Shown here: piece by piece, positions 9,336 to 18,410 of the stretch
How the letters are laid out: each line of letters starts with the position of its first letter
Numbering within the stretch: the first letter of the stretch is position 1
Assembly: GCF_003710915.1 (NCBI RefSeq)
Contig: NZ_RHHR01000010.1
Location: 186,001 to 250,000, forward strand
Reading direction: 5' to 3'
DNA: 64,000 bases
Origin: Brevibacillus invocatus
GTDB lineage: Bacteria; Bacillota; Bacilli; Brevibacillales; Brevibacillaceae
Notes under the pieces: model-generated
The model's database searches: none
Seen by the model: the letters and a program-made list of their open reading frames with translations, nothing else
What the model was told of the DNA's origin: nothing
Translations under genes and position numbers: made by a program

Positions 9336-10605
9336 CTAAAGCCACCTCTTTTTTTGCCGCAGCGATCAAGGCTTCTGGTGTGTTTGGTAATCCGTCATAA
9401 GCCGTTTGCTTTAACAGGCTCACCAAGACCCTTCCGATCCATTCTCCTTGCTTTTTTCCCAAGACAACGTACAGATCGCGTCCCGTCACGGCCAGTTCCT
9501 TTGTCGTCTTCACAGGCAATGCTTCATACACACTGTGAACGGCATCCTGAGCAAATCGTTCTTTTTGATTCCACCAGCATGCGAGCAGCAAGCTATTCAA
9601 CTCTTGTGCGATTTCTTTACCTGTCTCCAACAAAATGGATTTCCACTCTACTTCATGAGGAGCATCCCACTGAGGCTGAACACGGTATAGCCAATCTACC
9701 AGGAGTTCGATCCTTTCACTGTCTCGTTTGGAAAACCGGAGAATTTCACATACTGCCTTGACCGCATCTGTTGAAAGACGCGCAGCGAACAACAGCAGCG
9801 TCCATTTTTGCGGTAGACTCGATAGATGTCTCAGACGCCAGGTGTGCTTTTTTGACTGTTCAAAGAGCTGCTCAAGCAAAGGGGAATAGGCAAATAGCTT
9901 TGCTTCACAAAGCCACTCGCACCCCTTTTCTGGTGACTGGCTCTTCAGCATTTTGTTCAGTTCCTCGCGCACTCTTTCTACCGCGATACGATCGAGCAGC
10001 GGTGCTGTCTGTTTCATGGCTGCCATCGTCCTGGTCTCTATTGAAAAATCAAGCTGGGCTGCAAACCTCACTGCACGCAGCAAGCGCAGTGCATCCTCCT
10101 GAAACCGTTCTGCAGGATTTCCAACCGCGCGTATGAGCTTCCGTGATAAATCTTCTCGCCCGGCAAACGGGTCTTGCAGGTTTTGATGCCGATCCATCGC
10201 CATTGCATTGATCGTGAAATCCCGCCGTTCCAAATCCAGTCGCAAATCTGAGACGAATTGGACAGTGCTGGGGCGGCGATAATCCTCATACTTTCCTTCT
10301 GTACGGTATGTAGTCACTTCAAATAGGAAACCGCCCTGCTTGACGGAAACAGTCCCGTGCTTGAGTCCAGTAGGTACATGGTCCGGAAAGAGAGAGATGA
10401 CGTCGCCGGGATGGGCATTCGTACATATATCTATATCATGTACGGATCTACCCAGCAGCCAATCGCGGACGCATCCACCGACAAAAAAAGCTTCATAGCC
10501 GTTCTCTTCCAGCTTCTGCAGGATCCGTACCGCCTGATCATATCCCACGTAACTTCCCCCTGTTCCCGTTGCAACCACCTTACTCAATAAGGAGGCTTTA
10601 TTCAT
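9325..10605 (-). CDS. cca: CCA-adding tRNA nucleotidyltransferase
   Basis: 426 residues, a class II enzyme that builds or repairs the 3' CCA end of tRNAs. The head domain shows VGGCVRDWLLG and the catalytic DIDICT (two metal-binding Asp), then the RRDFTINAMA motif and the ERVREEL segment of the neck; the all-helical tail follows. Its 3' end overlaps birA. The one tRNA gene in this window already encodes CCA, so here the enzyme would act in repair. It starts at ATG, 72 bases after bshA. Confidence 0.96.
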   Translation of the reverse strand: MNKASLLSKVVATGTGGSYVGYDQAVRILQKLEENGYEAFFVGGCVRDWLLGRSVHDIDICTNAHPGDVISLFPDHVPTGLKHGTVSVKQGGFLFEVTTYRTEGKYEDYRRPSTVQFVSDLRLDLERRDFTINAMAMDRHQNLQDPFAGREDLSRKLIRAVGNPAERFQEDALRLLRAVRFAAQLDFSIETRTMAAMKQTAPLLDRIAVERVREELNKMLKSQSPEKGCEWLCEAKLFAYSPLLEQLFEQSKKHTWRLRHLSSLPQKWTLLLFAARLSTDAVKAVCEILRFSKRDSERIELLVDWLYRVQPQWDAPHEVEWKSILLETGKEIAQELNSLLLACWWNQKERFAQDAVHSVYEALPVKTTKELAVTGRDLYVVLGKKQGEWIGRVLVSLLKQTAYDGLPNTPEALIAAAKKEVALDED

Positions 10606-10677
10606 GAGAATGCTCTATGGTTTCTTTATCCTCTTATCCAAGCTTCATCAGCTCGCAAAAGAGGCTCTTCATCGTCC

Positions 10678-11811
10678 CTAATTGCTTGTTTGTCCGATAC
10701 CCAGCAGCTGCTCGTACAGCGCTTCATACTGCGAGGCAATCTTTTCATGGCAAAACGTTTGATTGGAACGATCAATGCTGTTTCTGGACAATTCCTGGTA
10801 CAGCTTTTCATCTTTCAGCAGGCGAATGGTTGCTTGTGCCATCCCCTCAACGTCACCAATTGGGCGTAAATACCCGCATACACCATCCAGTACAACTTCA
10901 GGCAGACCACCAGCATCCGAGGTCACAGCAGGTACGCCGCATGCCATCGCTTCGAGGGCGACAAGCCCAAAGCTTTCTTTTGCAGAGGGCAGCAGCATTA
11001 CATCAGCGAGAGATAAGACTTCCGCTACATCCTCCTGCTTGCCGAGGAAGCAAACATCATTTGTGAGGTCCCGCTCCGCTATCATCTTGCGCACGAGTCC
11101 CATTTCAGGTCCTTCTCCGATCAGAATCAGCTTGGATGGCACTTCTTTACGGACCTCGGAAAAGATGCGAATCACATCCGGCACCCGTTTTACAGGTCGG
11201 AAGTTGGAGATGTGCATGAGGATTTTCTCACCGTTTTTGGCAAATTTCTTTTTCAACGCTCCAACATTTTTTGGATAATAACGGCGCTTATCCACAAAAT
11301 TGTAGACGGGAATGATTTCATTTTCTACATGCAAAAGCTCCCGAGTCTGACGGATCAGATCGCTCGATACAGCTGTCACCATATCACTTCGCTCAATTCC
11401 AAAGCGAATCATGTCACTCAGGTTGGAGTCATAGCCAAGTACGGTAATATCCGTTCCATGCAGCGTTGTCATGATCTTCAGATGATCCCCGACCATCTGC
11501 TTGGCGAGGAATGCACACAGAGCATGTGGGACAGCGTAGTGAACATGGAGCAAATCCAGCTTTTCGTTCTTCGCCACCTGAGCCATACGGTTGGCCAATG
11601 TCAGATCGTAAGGCGGATATTTGAACACATCGTAATGATTGACTTCTACTTCATGATAAAAAATATTTGGATGAAAGGCACCCAGGCGAAATGGCATTCC
11701 CGATGTTATAAAATGCACCCGGTGTCCGCGTTCCGCCAACAGCTTGCCTAATTCTGTCGCTACGACGCCTGATCCACCCAATGACGGATAGCAGGTAATC
11801 CCGATGTTCAT
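10678..11811 (-). CDS. bshA: N-acetyl-alpha-D-glucosaminyl L-malate synthase
   Basis: 377 residues, a GT-B family 4 glycosyltransferase. It joins UDP-GlcNAc and L-malate in the first step of bacillithiol synthesis. Visible family features are GITCYPSLGGSGVVATELG at the N-terminus, HVHYAVPHA, and the C-terminal nucleotide-sugar motif SAKESFGLVALEAMACGVP with its E-x7-E pattern. The deacetylase gene bshB1 lies directly upstream (19-base gap), so the first two bacillithiol steps are adjacent. The cysteine ligase gene bshC is not in the window. Confidence 0.95.
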   Translation of the reverse strand: MNIGITCYPSLGGSGVVATELGKLLAERGHRVHFITSGMPFRLGAFHPNIFYHEVEVNHYDVFKYPPYDLTLANRMAQVAKNEKLDLLHVHYAVPHALCAFLAKQMVGDHLKIMTTLHGTDITVLGYDSNLSDMIRFGIERSDMVTAVSSDLIRQTRELLHVENEIIPVYNFVDKRRYYPKNVGALKKKFAKNGEKILMHISNFRPVKRVPDVIRIFSEVRKEVPSKLILIGEGPEMGLVRKMIAERDLTNDVCFLGKQEDVAEVLSLADVMLLPSAKESFGLVALEAMACGVPAVTSDAGGLPEVVLDGVCGYLRPIGDVEGMAQATIRLLKDEKLYQELSRNSIDRSNQTFCHEKIASQYEALYEQLLGIGQTSN

Positions 11812-11830
11812 ACCAGGAGGTCACTCCTTC

Positions 11831-12526
11831 TTACAGATTCGGCAATACATACGGCGTTGCACTCATAAAGCCTTCTGCATAGCGCACACCAGCCTGCTGA
11901 CCAAACAGCCGCTCACGGTACTCCACCATCTCCAGATAACCGTTTGTCAGAGGCGTATCCACGCTCTCCGCTTCCAGTTCAAACTGACTGCGATAGCAAC
12001 GAAGAACGTCCAATTTCTCAGGGTAGACAGCAGTCACATCGACGACGACCTGTGGGGTTACAGTCGAGTTGATGAAGTAATAAAGCAGTTGTGCGGGGCG
12101 ATAGGCAACAAGTGTCTCGCTCGGCTGATACTTGCGAATGCCGGACGAGAAGACAGCCTCACGTACGATACGGCTGACACTCTCGTGATCAGGATGCCGG
12201 TCTTGGAAGTAGGGAGCGAGGACAACCCGAGGACGGGTCTGACGAATCAATTCTACTACTCGTCTGATCGCTTCCTCCCTTACAGACTCCAAGCCACGAT
12301 CCGGGAGGCCAAAATTGTATCTAGCACAGACGCCCAGCAGGCGATCAGCTTCGGCCGCCTCCTGTTGTCTGCGCTCTACATTTCCATTGGAAGATAACTC
12401 TGCATAGGTAAGATCCAAAATCCCTACTCGTTGTCCTTGCTTGGCTGCGAGGAGCAAACTACCTGATGCTCCTATTTCTACATCATCAGGGTGTGCCCCG
12501 ATTGCCAAAATATCGAGAGAATTCAT
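11831..12526 (-). CDS. bshB1: Bacillithiol biosynthesis deacetylase
   Basis: 231 residues of the LmbE/PIG-L zinc deacetylase family. It removes the acetyl group from GlcNAc-malate, the second step of bacillithiol synthesis. The zinc motif [10 protein letters not shown] is near the N-terminus, and RHPDHE supplies the later conserved histidines. Its ATG overlaps the mgsA stop by four bases, and bshA follows after 19 bases. This mgsA-bshB1-bshA order is the same as in B. subtilis, which makes bshB1 rather than the paralogue bshB2 the better name. Confidence 0.95.
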   Translation of the reverse strand: MNSLDILAIGAHPDDVEIGASGSLLLAAKQGQRVGILDLTYAELSSNGNVERRQQEAAEADRLLGVCARYNFGLPDRGLESVREEAIRRVVELIRQTRPRVVLAPYFQDRHPDHESVSRIVREAVFSSGIRKYQPSETLVAYRPAQLLYYFINSTVTPQVVVDVTAVYPEKLDVLRCYRSQFELEAESVDTPLTNGYLEMVEYRERLFGQQAGVRYAEGFMSATPYVLPNL

Positions 12527-12933
12527 CGCTCATTCTCCTCATGCACGATTTCTCGCCAGTCCAGTTCTCCCCGCTCCAGCGCCCTGAGCAAAATCTCTGC
12601 TGTACCCAGATTGGTCGCGAATGGAATTTTGTGAACATCACACAGGCGCAGCAATGCGATAATATCCGGTTCGTGTGGCTGTGCAGTCAGCGGGTCCCTC
12701 AGGAAGATAATGAGATCCATCTCATTTTGGGCAATCATCGCACCGATTTGCTGATCTCCCCCCAAAGGACCTGACAAACACCGCTTCAGTGTTAAAGAGG
12801 TTGCATCCATGATCCGTTGTCCTGTCGTACCCGTGGCAAACAATTCATGCTCTGAAAGGATCGCTTCATAAGCAAGGGCAAGTTGGACAATCTCTTCTTT
12901 CATTCGGTCGTGGGCGATTAGAGCAATTTTCAC
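12523..12933 (-). CDS. mgsA: Methylglyoxal synthase
   Basis: 136 residues, normal length. It converts dihydroxyacetone phosphate to methylglyoxal, a bypass when sugar phosphates accumulate. The phosphate-binding and catalytic block [14 protein letters not shown] and the FLRDPL segment are intact. The start is a GTG at 12933 with AGAGG just upstream. Bacillithiol helps detoxify methylglyoxal, so overlap with bshB1 makes metabolic sense (inference). An 11-base inverted repeat lies between this gene and dapB. Confidence 0.95.
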   Translation of the reverse strand: MKIALIAHDRMKEEIVQLALAYEAILSEHELFATGTTGQRIMDATSLTLKRCLSGPLGGDQQIGAMIAQNEMDLIIFLRDPLTAQPHEPDIIALLRLCDVHKIPFATNLGTAEILLRALERGELDWREIVHEENER

Positions 12934-13066
12934 ACAAACCTCTCCCTTTTTTTACTTCGCACAAGCTGTTAAGAAAACTCTATCGAGGCTTACGACCGCG
13001 TTTTAGCGGAAAGTTTTACAGAGGTAATGCCAGATGCGGACGCTGAGGCACCTTGTCATGCGCTCC

Positions 13067-13097
13067 GGAATTCATAACCTTAAAGTTTATGAATTCC
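13067..13097. repeat. Perfect 11-base inverted repeat between dapB and mgsA
   Basis: GGAATTCATAA (13067-13077) pairs with TTATGAATTCC (13087-13097) across a nine-base gap. It lies 19 bases past the dapB stop. No T-run follows on the minus strand, so it is not a standard terminator. It could be an operator or an RNA processing or stability hairpin. The rest of the 182-base gap holds no convincing gene. Confidence 0.6.
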
Positions 13098-13115
13098 TAC
13101 ATGTTAAACAAATGT

Positions 13116-13868
13116 TTAATCAATCAAATGTTCCAATCCATAAATAAAGCCATTCATATTCATGACAGCTTTAATCGCCATGTTCACTCCTGGCATAAAA
13201 GATTCCCGGTTGATCGAGTCGTGTCGAATCGAAAGTGTTTGACCGGTCGCCCCAAACAATACTTCCTGATGGGCTACCATACCTGGCAAGCGGACACTAT
13301 GAATACGGAAGCCATGGTATTCAGCGCCACGTGCTCCAGGAATCGTCTCTTTTTCTTCCGGATGACCTTGCTTGTACTCCTCACGCACAGCAGCGATCAT
13401 TTCCGCCGTTTTTAACGCTGTACCGCTAGGAGCATCCAGCTTGCGATCGTGATGCAGCTCGATAATTTCCACGTGAGGCATGTACTTGGCCGCCATCGCA
13501 GCAAATTTCATGCATAAAATGGCCCCGATCGCAAAGTTGGGTGCTACGATGCAGCCCAGCTCTGCTTCTTCAAAGCGTTTGGTCATTTCCTGAATCTGCT
13601 CGGGTGTTAAGCCCGTTGTTCCAACGACAGGTCGAACGCCGTTTTGCAAACAAATCTCCAGGTGTCGGTATACACTGTGCGGAGTTGTAAAGTCGACGAG
13701 CACGTCTGGTCTCATCTCTTCCATTCTGGCACGAACAGCAGCGTCATCGCCTCTTGTATCCAATGCCCCTGTATATACAAATTGCTCGTCTTGCCCGAGC
13801 ATGTTTACTACTTCTTGTCCCATGCGACCATTCGCACCTGCTACTGCTACTCGAATCTGCTTGTCCAT
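13116..13868 (-). CDS. dapB: 4-hydroxy-tetrahydrodipicolinate reductase
   Basis: 250 residues. It reduces hydroxytetrahydrodipicolinate with NAD(P)H in the diaminopimelate and lysine pathway, which also feeds spore dipicolinate. The N-terminal nucleotide motif is GANGRMG, and the active-site segment HHDRKLDAPSGTAL holds the catalytic His and Lys. Its ATG overlaps the stop of the MazG-like gene (TAATG), so the two are probably translated together. It starts at 13868. Confidence 0.96.
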   Translation of the reverse strand: MDKQIRVAVAGANGRMGQEVVNMLGQDEQFVYTGALDTRGDDAAVRARMEEMRPDVLVDFTTPHSVYRHLEICLQNGVRPVVGTTGLTPEQIQEMTKRFEEAELGCIVAPNFAIGAILCMKFAAMAAKYMPHVEIIELHHDRKLDAPSGTALKTAEMIAAVREEYKQGHPEEKETIPGARGAEYHGFRIHSVRLPGMVAHQEVLFGATGQTLSIRHDSINRESFMPGVNMAIKAVMNMNGFIYGLEHLID

Positions 13869-14218
13869 TACTCCGTCTCCTCTATTCTCGTCCAGCGATC
13901 TTTATCTCTCGTGTTGAATTTGTGCATGATACGATCAAAGGCTTCCTGCATATCGATACCAAGGGAGTTGGCGAAGCACAGGACAATAAAAAATACGTCA
14001 CCAAGCTCTTCTTCCACCGTCTTTTCGCCTTCGTCTGTTTTCTTGGGCTTTTCCCCGTAGAAATGATTGATCTCCCTCGCCAATTCGCCTACCTCTTCGG
14101 TCATGCGGGCCATCATGGCCAGTGGAGAAAAATAACCTTCTTTAAACTGCGATATGTATTGGTCCACTTCCTGTTGAATCTCCTGCATGGTTTTCTTTTT
14201 CTGTTCCACTCGGGCCAC
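13868..14218 (-). CDS. ypjD: MazG-like nucleotide pyrophosphohydrolase (YpjD type)
   Basis: 116 residues of the all-alpha NTP pyrophosphatase superfamily. Metal-binding acidic motifs are EEVGELAREI and EEELGDVFFIVLCFAN, the E-x-x-E and E-x-x-x-D patterns of single-domain MazG-like proteins. It should hydrolyse nucleoside triphosphates to monophosphates, perhaps for house-cleaning; the true substrate is not evident. It is the first gene of the run into dapB and faces the divergent YitT gene across 254 bases. Confidence 0.85.
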   Translation of the reverse strand: MARVEQKKKTMQEIQQEVDQYISQFKEGYFSPLAMMARMTEEVGELAREINHFYGEKPKKTDEGEKTVEEELGDVFFIVLCFANSLGIDMQEAFDRIMHKFNTRDKDRWTRIEETE

Positions 14219-14472
14219 TCCTCTTTTACCTTTTACGTCCTTTCACTTATCGTAACTGAAAAGCCCTGGTTTGCCAAATCTGAAAAATCGCTTTTTCGAC
14301 AGATGCTGCACTTCCACGAACTTCATCGCTCAACACGGTTTTCTCATTGCTGCTGACTTTAACTTTATTTTCCTGCTTTGTTATCATATAATGACTCTCG
14401 ACGATCACTTGCCCGCCCCTCCCCTCTTTCAGACATATTCACGCTCTGGCTGCGGGCAAACAGGAGGACAAA
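14219..14472. promoter_or_regulatory. Divergent promoter region, mazG-like and YitT genes
   Basis: This 254-base region separates two divergent genes and should hold both promoters. On the plus strand a perfect TATAAT lies at 14387-14392, with only a weak -35 (TTTATT) 17 bases before it. The YitT gene has a good ribosome site (AGGAGG) just before its ATG. I found no clear promoter for the minus strand by eye and no gene. Confidence 0.4.
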
Positions 14473-15330
14473 ATGAAATTACGTTTAGACAGCATCATCG
14501 CCATTATTGTAGGATCTGCAATTATGGGATTTGGCATCAACTCCTTTAATATTCCTAATCATTTGGCTGAGGGCGGTATTACAGGGATCAGCATTTTGAT
14601 CAAGCTGCTTTTTCCTGCAATTGATCAAGGGATTGTCTTTTTTGTACTCAACATCCCACTGTTCTTCCTTGGTTGGAAGATTCTCGGCCGTACATCATTC
14701 ATCTACACAATCTTAGGAACGGTGTCTCTTTCCGTGTTTCTCTCCTTGTTTGAAAATACACTCCCCCTTCCGATGGAAGACAGGCTGCTCGCTTCGCTTT
14801 ACGCTGGTGTGGCTGTAGGCGTGGGGCTAGGTATCATCTTTCGCTACGGAGGCACAACCGGTGGCGTCGACATTATCGCCCGATTGCTGCAAAAATATTG
14901 GGGAGTAAGTATGGGGCGAACCCTTTTTTTAGGGGATATCCTCGTTATTGGCGCCTCTCTGATATACCTCAATCTCGAAAGCGCCATGTACACCCTGGTT
15001 GTTGTCTTTATCGCAGCACGTGTCATCGACTTTTTCCAAGACGGTGCGTATGCGGGCAAAGCTTTGACCATTATTTCCGATAAAGCGGAAGAGATTTCGA
15101 AACAAATTCTGGAGTTCGGCCGGGGAGTTACACTTCTGTCCGGGAAGGGCGCTTTTTCCGGAGCAGAAAAGCAAGTCGTGTATGTCGTGATCAGCCGTAA
15201 CGAGGTCATGCGATTTAAAAATATCGTGCAAGAGATCGATCCGCATGCCTTTCTGATCGTCAACGACGTACACGAGGTGCTGGGAGAAGGCTTTACTCTC
15301 GACGAGAACAAAAAACCCATTCACGATTGA
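14473..15330 (+). CDS. ypjC: YitT-family membrane protein
   Basis: 285 residues and one of only two plus-strand genes in the window. The N-terminal 190 residues hold about five hydrophobic segments, with the family motif LAEGGITGIS near residue 35 and YGGTTGGVDIIA later. The C-terminal 80 residues form a soluble DUF2179 domain (GRGVTLLSGKGAFSG). Transport activity has been suggested for the family but the substrate is unknown. AGGAGG lies eight bases before the ATG. Its position beside ypjB and ypjD supports the YpjC name. A bidirectional terminator separates it from convergent ypjB. Confidence 0.85.
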   Translation: MKLRLDSIIAIIVGSAIMGFGINSFNIPNHLAEGGITGISILIKLLFPAIDQGIVFFVLNIPLFFLGWKILGRTSFIYTILGTVSLSVFLSLFENTLPLPMEDRLLASLYAGVAVGVGLGIIFRYGGTTGGVDIIARLLQKYWGVSMGRTLFLGDILVIGASLIYLNLESAMYTLVVVFIAARVIDFFQDGAYAGKALTIISDKAEEISKQILEFGRGVTLLSGKGAFSGAEKQVVYVVISRNEVMRFKNIVQEIDPHAFLIVNDVHEVLGEGFTLDENKKPIHD

Positions 15331-15350
15331 TCCACGATCCGTATACAAAC

Positions 15351-15382
15351 AAAAACCTTGCTCGATTAGGAGCAAGGTTTTT
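15351..15382. terminator. Bidirectional intrinsic terminator
   Basis: AAAAACCTTGCTC (15351-15363) and GAGCAAGGTTTTT (15370-15382) form a 13-base stem around six bases, with A and T runs on both sides. It can end transcription of the plus-strand YitT gene and of minus-strand ypjB. Confidence 0.92.
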
Positions 15383-15390
15383 CATTTTGA

Positions 15391-16206
15391 TTACGTCGAG
15401 CGAAATTCTCCTTCATACTTACGATAGGCCACATAGGAAAGAGCAACAATCACCGCTATAGAGATACTGGTTGTGATCAGCAAAGGTGAATCCGGTCTCA
15501 TCATGAGACGTGTAAAGGTGCTTTTTTCTTCCCCAACAAACGCATCTTCCAGATCACTATTCAAATTGCGCAATGCTTCTCTGACCAATTGCCAATCCTT
15601 GTCGCCCTTTCGGATCTCTTTGGATATCATCTCATAGGTTGAGGTTATCCCGGTCATTTTCGCTTCCTCGAGTTGAATGCTCATCGCGGGCTTGATCGCC
15701 AAAAACAATCGATAGTTTTCTTCAAATTGCTCTCGAAACGCCTCAAAGTCCCGCTCCACGGCAGCTTGCTGCAGGTTTTGTACCTGCGTTATGAATGATG
15801 GGTAATAGCTGCGCCACATGGGTTGTTGATCATTGGTCAATGCATCTATGGCGATGCGAACCCGGGTTGCATGCCAGAGTAGTTGCTGTTCATTCTCACT
15901 CGGGGAATGGATGCTTTGCTTGGCTGCGAGAATCGACTGCGTTACTGCGTTTAAGGTATCGATTCGTATGGGAATGGGCAAATGCTGATTAGGAAACCGA
16001 AGCGCAAGTAGGTCGATACGTTCCCTAGCACCCTCCAAGTCCCCTTTTTTCACATTCGTAAGCAGTTGTTGTGCAATCTGATCCAAATCAGCCAATTGCT
16101 TCTCTTCCACCGGTTGAGCCAGCCGCGTGTACAGACTGTGGATGGGCCACGACAAAAAGATGCCAATCAACAGGAAAATGGATAGATAGCGGATGTTTTT
16201 CTTCAA
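15391..16206 (-). CDS. ypjB: Sporulation protein YpjB
   Basis: 271 residues. An N-terminal signal or anchor segment (residues 5-25) is followed by a long helical extracytoplasmic region and one C-terminal membrane segment (about residues 245-265) with a short basic tail. Members of this family are linked to sporulation in Bacillus, but the molecular role is not known. The start is a TTG at 16206 with AAGGAGG nine bases upstream, which decides the start. It follows ypjA after 49 bases, and a terminator lies right behind it. Confidence 0.82.
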   Translation of the reverse strand: MKKNIRYLSIFLLIGIFLSWPIHSLYTRLAQPVEEKQLADLDQIAQQLLTNVKKGDLEGARERIDLLALRFPNQHLPIPIRIDTLNAVTQSILAAKQSIHSPSENEQQLLWHATRVRIAIDALTNDQQPMWRSYYPSFITQVQNLQQAAVERDFEAFREQFEENYRLFLAIKPAMSIQLEEAKMTGITSTYEMISKEIRKGDKDWQLVREALRNLNSDLEDAFVGEEKSTFTRLMMRPDSPLLITTSISIAVIVALSYVAYRKYEGEFRST

Positions 16207-16255
16207 CGCAAAAAACCTCCTTTCCCTTGTAAAGATTATGGAAAGGAGGACAAGA

Positions 16256-16861
16256 TTAGACCTTGTTTCTCGTGAACATCTGATTTGTAAACCAGATGAC
16301 CCCTATGGAAATCAAACTCAGCAATACGGTGAACAGGCCAACGATTCCGGAATATGGGTCAAGAACAGCAGGTAGCCAAGGATGAATGTTCATGACGTAG
16401 TCAAGAAAGTCGTTGTTCAATGTCCACAGAGCTGCAATTCCAACTGGCAAAATACTCAGCTTGAAAAAACGTGCATACAAGACTGATTCAATAGCCATCC
16501 CTGCATGCGAGACGATCAGCATGATATCTGTCCATCTCACTTCATTTCCCATTATCCACCCAGCAAGGATGATACAAACTGCCCAAACTCCATATTTAAA
16601 ATTGGTAATGCCCGCTAATGCTTCCAGAACAGGAATGTGGCGACCCAACAAATAAGTAAGCAGGACGAGCGTAAACAATCCACTACCGGTCGGACTATCT
16701 GGGACGAAGGGGCGCAAGTACACTGGGGTTTCTGCCAGTTGGTTACCATACCAGATGAATCCGTATATGGTACCCAGTAGGTTCACGACAAACAGCGTCC
16801 AAAGAAACCATCTTTTCCCCAAGGATTGCCTAAACCACTCCCATATCCAGACCATGATCAT
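16256..16861 (-). CDS. ypjA: DUF1405 membrane protein YpjA
   Basis: About 200 residues with five to six hydrophobic segments, for example WFLWTLFVVNLLGTIYGFIW. It matches the DUF1405 family found downstream of qcrABC in spore formers. The function is unknown. The start is either the ATG at 16861 or the one at 16855; the second has better spacing from GGGAG. A terminator after qcrC lies in front of it, so it may depend on read-through or a weak promoter. Confidence 0.8.
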   Translation of the reverse strand: MIMVWIWEWFRQSLGKRWFLWTLFVVNLLGTIYGFIWYGNQLAETPVYLRPFVPDSPTGSGLFTLVLLTYLLGRHIPVLEALAGITNFKYGVWAVCIILAGWIMGNEVRWTDIMLIVSHAGMAIESVLYARFFKLSILPVGIAALWTLNNDFLDYVMNIHPWLPAVLDPYSGIVGLFTVLLSLISIGVIWFTNQMFTRNKV

Positions 16862-16886
16862 CGTCTCCCGCTGTATGCGCTGAAAG

Positions 16887-16918
16887 AAAAAGCTGACCGA
16901 ACCTCAGCCAGCTTTTTT
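16887..16918 (-). terminator. Terminator after qcrC
   Basis: An imperfect stem with AAAAAGCTG and CAGCTTTTT as outer arms and a T-run on the minus strand, just past the qcrC stop. It separates the qcr operon from ypjA. Confidence 0.75.
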
Positions 16919-16929
16919 CTCTATATAGC

Positions 16930-17724
16930 TTATTTCAGGCTTGCCAGGTAATCAGCAAGTTTTTGGATTTCTGCATCATCCTTGATCATACCGCCTGGCA
17001 TCGCAGGTGGTACGCCATTTTTGATGATGTCAGCGATTTGAGCTGCATCCAATTTGCTACCAATAGTCTGCAGGTTCGGCCCCATGCCGCCCTCCAAGTC
17101 CTTACCGTGGCAACCCATGCAGCTTTGTTGCGCTTTCCAAACAGCATCAGCCGTAAAGCTGGATTCTGCAGGAGCAGGTGCTTCAGCAGCAGGAGGTGTT
17201 CCAGGATCGGAACCAGCAGAGTTTTTGTGTTTCAGATGTTGAGCTTCGTCGTTTGCAGCCCATGTCAGATAAAAAATCCCCACGAGAGCGGTCAACATGA
17301 GACCAGTCGCAACCGGACGTTTGGATGGACGACGTTCTTTACCTGCATCCAACCAAGGAGCCAACATCAGGGCACCAAAAGCGATACCCGGAATTCCAAG
17401 AATACCGATGACGACCCAGTCCCCGGATGCCCATTTGTATTTCAGCAACTGGTACAAGAACAAGAAGTACCAGTCAGGCAATGGGAGGAACGAGGTGTCG
17501 TTCGGGTTTGCTTTGTCGGTCAATGGCGACGGATGAGATACGGTCAAGATCAAAAAACCGACCAAGCAAACTGCTGCAACCATCCACTCTTTCAACAGGA
17601 AATTCGGCCAGAATGGCTCTGTTTTTCCCGGAAAGTCGGAGTAGGATGGAGAAATGTTAGGGATGCGCTTCGCCGATACTCGGGAGTCTCCAACGAAGGT
17701 AGCATCTTTATCCTGTTTTGCCAT
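16930..17724 (-). CDS. qcrC: Menaquinol:cytochrome c reductase, cytochrome b/c subunit
   Basis: 264 residues. It is the Firmicute fusion of a subunit IV-like membrane part (about three membrane segments in residues 45-165) with a C-terminal cytochrome c domain. The heme motif CMGCH and a likely axial Met in PPAMPGG are visible. Between them is a Pro/Ala-rich linker. With QcrA and QcrB it forms the bc complex that passes electrons from menaquinol to cytochrome c and pumps protons. It lies 13 bases after qcrB. Confidence 0.96.
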   Translation of the reverse strand: MAKQDKDATFVGDSRVSAKRIPNISPSYSDFPGKTEPFWPNFLLKEWMVAAVCLVGFLILTVSHPSPLTDKANPNDTSFLPLPDWYFLFLYQLLKYKWASGDWVVIGILGIPGIAFGALMLAPWLDAGKERRPSKRPVATGLMLTALVGIFYLTWAANDEAQHLKHKNSAGSDPGTPPAAEAPAPAESSFTADAVWKAQQSCMGCHGKDLEGGMGPNLQTIGSKLDAAQIADIIKNGVPPAMPGGMIKDDAEIQKLADYLASLK

Positions 17725-17737
17725 GCTATTTCCTCCT

Positions 17738-18409
17738 TTATAGTGGACCCGAGATACCTTGAGAGCGAATCATCACAAAGTGAGCTGCCAACAGTCCGAA
17801 CAGGCCAGCCGGCAAGAAGAATACGTGAATCGCGAAGAATCGTGTGAGGGTTTGCGCCCCTACGATCTCTCCACCTGTGAGCAACATTTTTGCATATGGA
17901 CCAATCAACGGCACGGAGTCTGCAATCTGCAAACCTACCTTAGTCGCGAAGTATGCAGTGTTGTCCCAAGGGAGCAGGTAACCGGTGAAACCAAGACCAA
18001 GCATGACGAAGAAAATCAGTACGCCAACAACCCAGTTCAATTCACGCGGTTTTTTGTAAGCACCAGTAAAGAATACGCGCAGTGTGTGCAGGAACATCAT
18101 GACGATAACCAAGCTGGCACCCCAGTGATGCATCGCACGAACGATGGAGCCGAAAGCTACTTCGTTTTGCAGGTATTTTACCGATTCGTAAGCGTTGATG
18201 ATGTCTGGTACGTAGTACATCGTCAAGAACATACCCGACAGGATTTGAATAACGGTAATAAAGAACGTTAATCCACCAAAGCAGTAAACGAAAGCAGAAA
18301 AATGATGTGCAGGGTTCACGTGCTCAGGTACTTCGTGGTCGGCCAGGTCACGCCACATTGGAGTGATATTCAGGCGTTCATCGACCCAATCATACATTTT
18401 TTGCAACAT
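17738..18409 (-). CDS. qcrB: Menaquinol:cytochrome c reductase, cytochrome b6 subunit
   Basis: Four membrane segments with the heme-b histidines in MHHWGA, FLHTLR, FAIHVF and AAHFV. I place the start at the ATG at 18409, which has GGGGTGAG upstream. With this start Cys43 falls in FVYCFGG, the position that covalently holds an extra heme in B. subtilis QcrB. A GTG at 18418 would overlap qcrA and shift that numbering. It is the quinol-oxidising core of the complex, encoded between qcrA and qcrC. Confidence 0.96.
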   Translation of the reverse strand: MLQKMYDWVDERLNITPMWRDLADHEVPEHVNPAHHFSAFVYCFGGLTFFITVIQILSGMFLTMYYVPDIINAYESVKYLQNEVAFGSIVRAMHHWGASLVIVMMFLHTLRVFFTGAYKKPRELNWVVGVLIFFVMLGLGFTGYLLPWDNTAYFATKVGLQIADSVPLIGPYAKMLLTGGEIVGAQTLTRFFAIHVFFLPAGLFGLLAAHFVMIRSQGISGPL

Positions 18410-18410
18410 C

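Noticed and set aside
13005-13061. Possible 18-codon leader peptide on the minus strand between dapB and mgsA
   Set aside because: The ATG has a poorly spaced ribosome site, no terminator follows and the peptide shows no regulatory codon run.
16963-17847. Plus-strand frame of about 294 codons
   Set aside because: Antisense to qcrC and the end of qcrB; Cys/Arg/Ser-rich with no domain.
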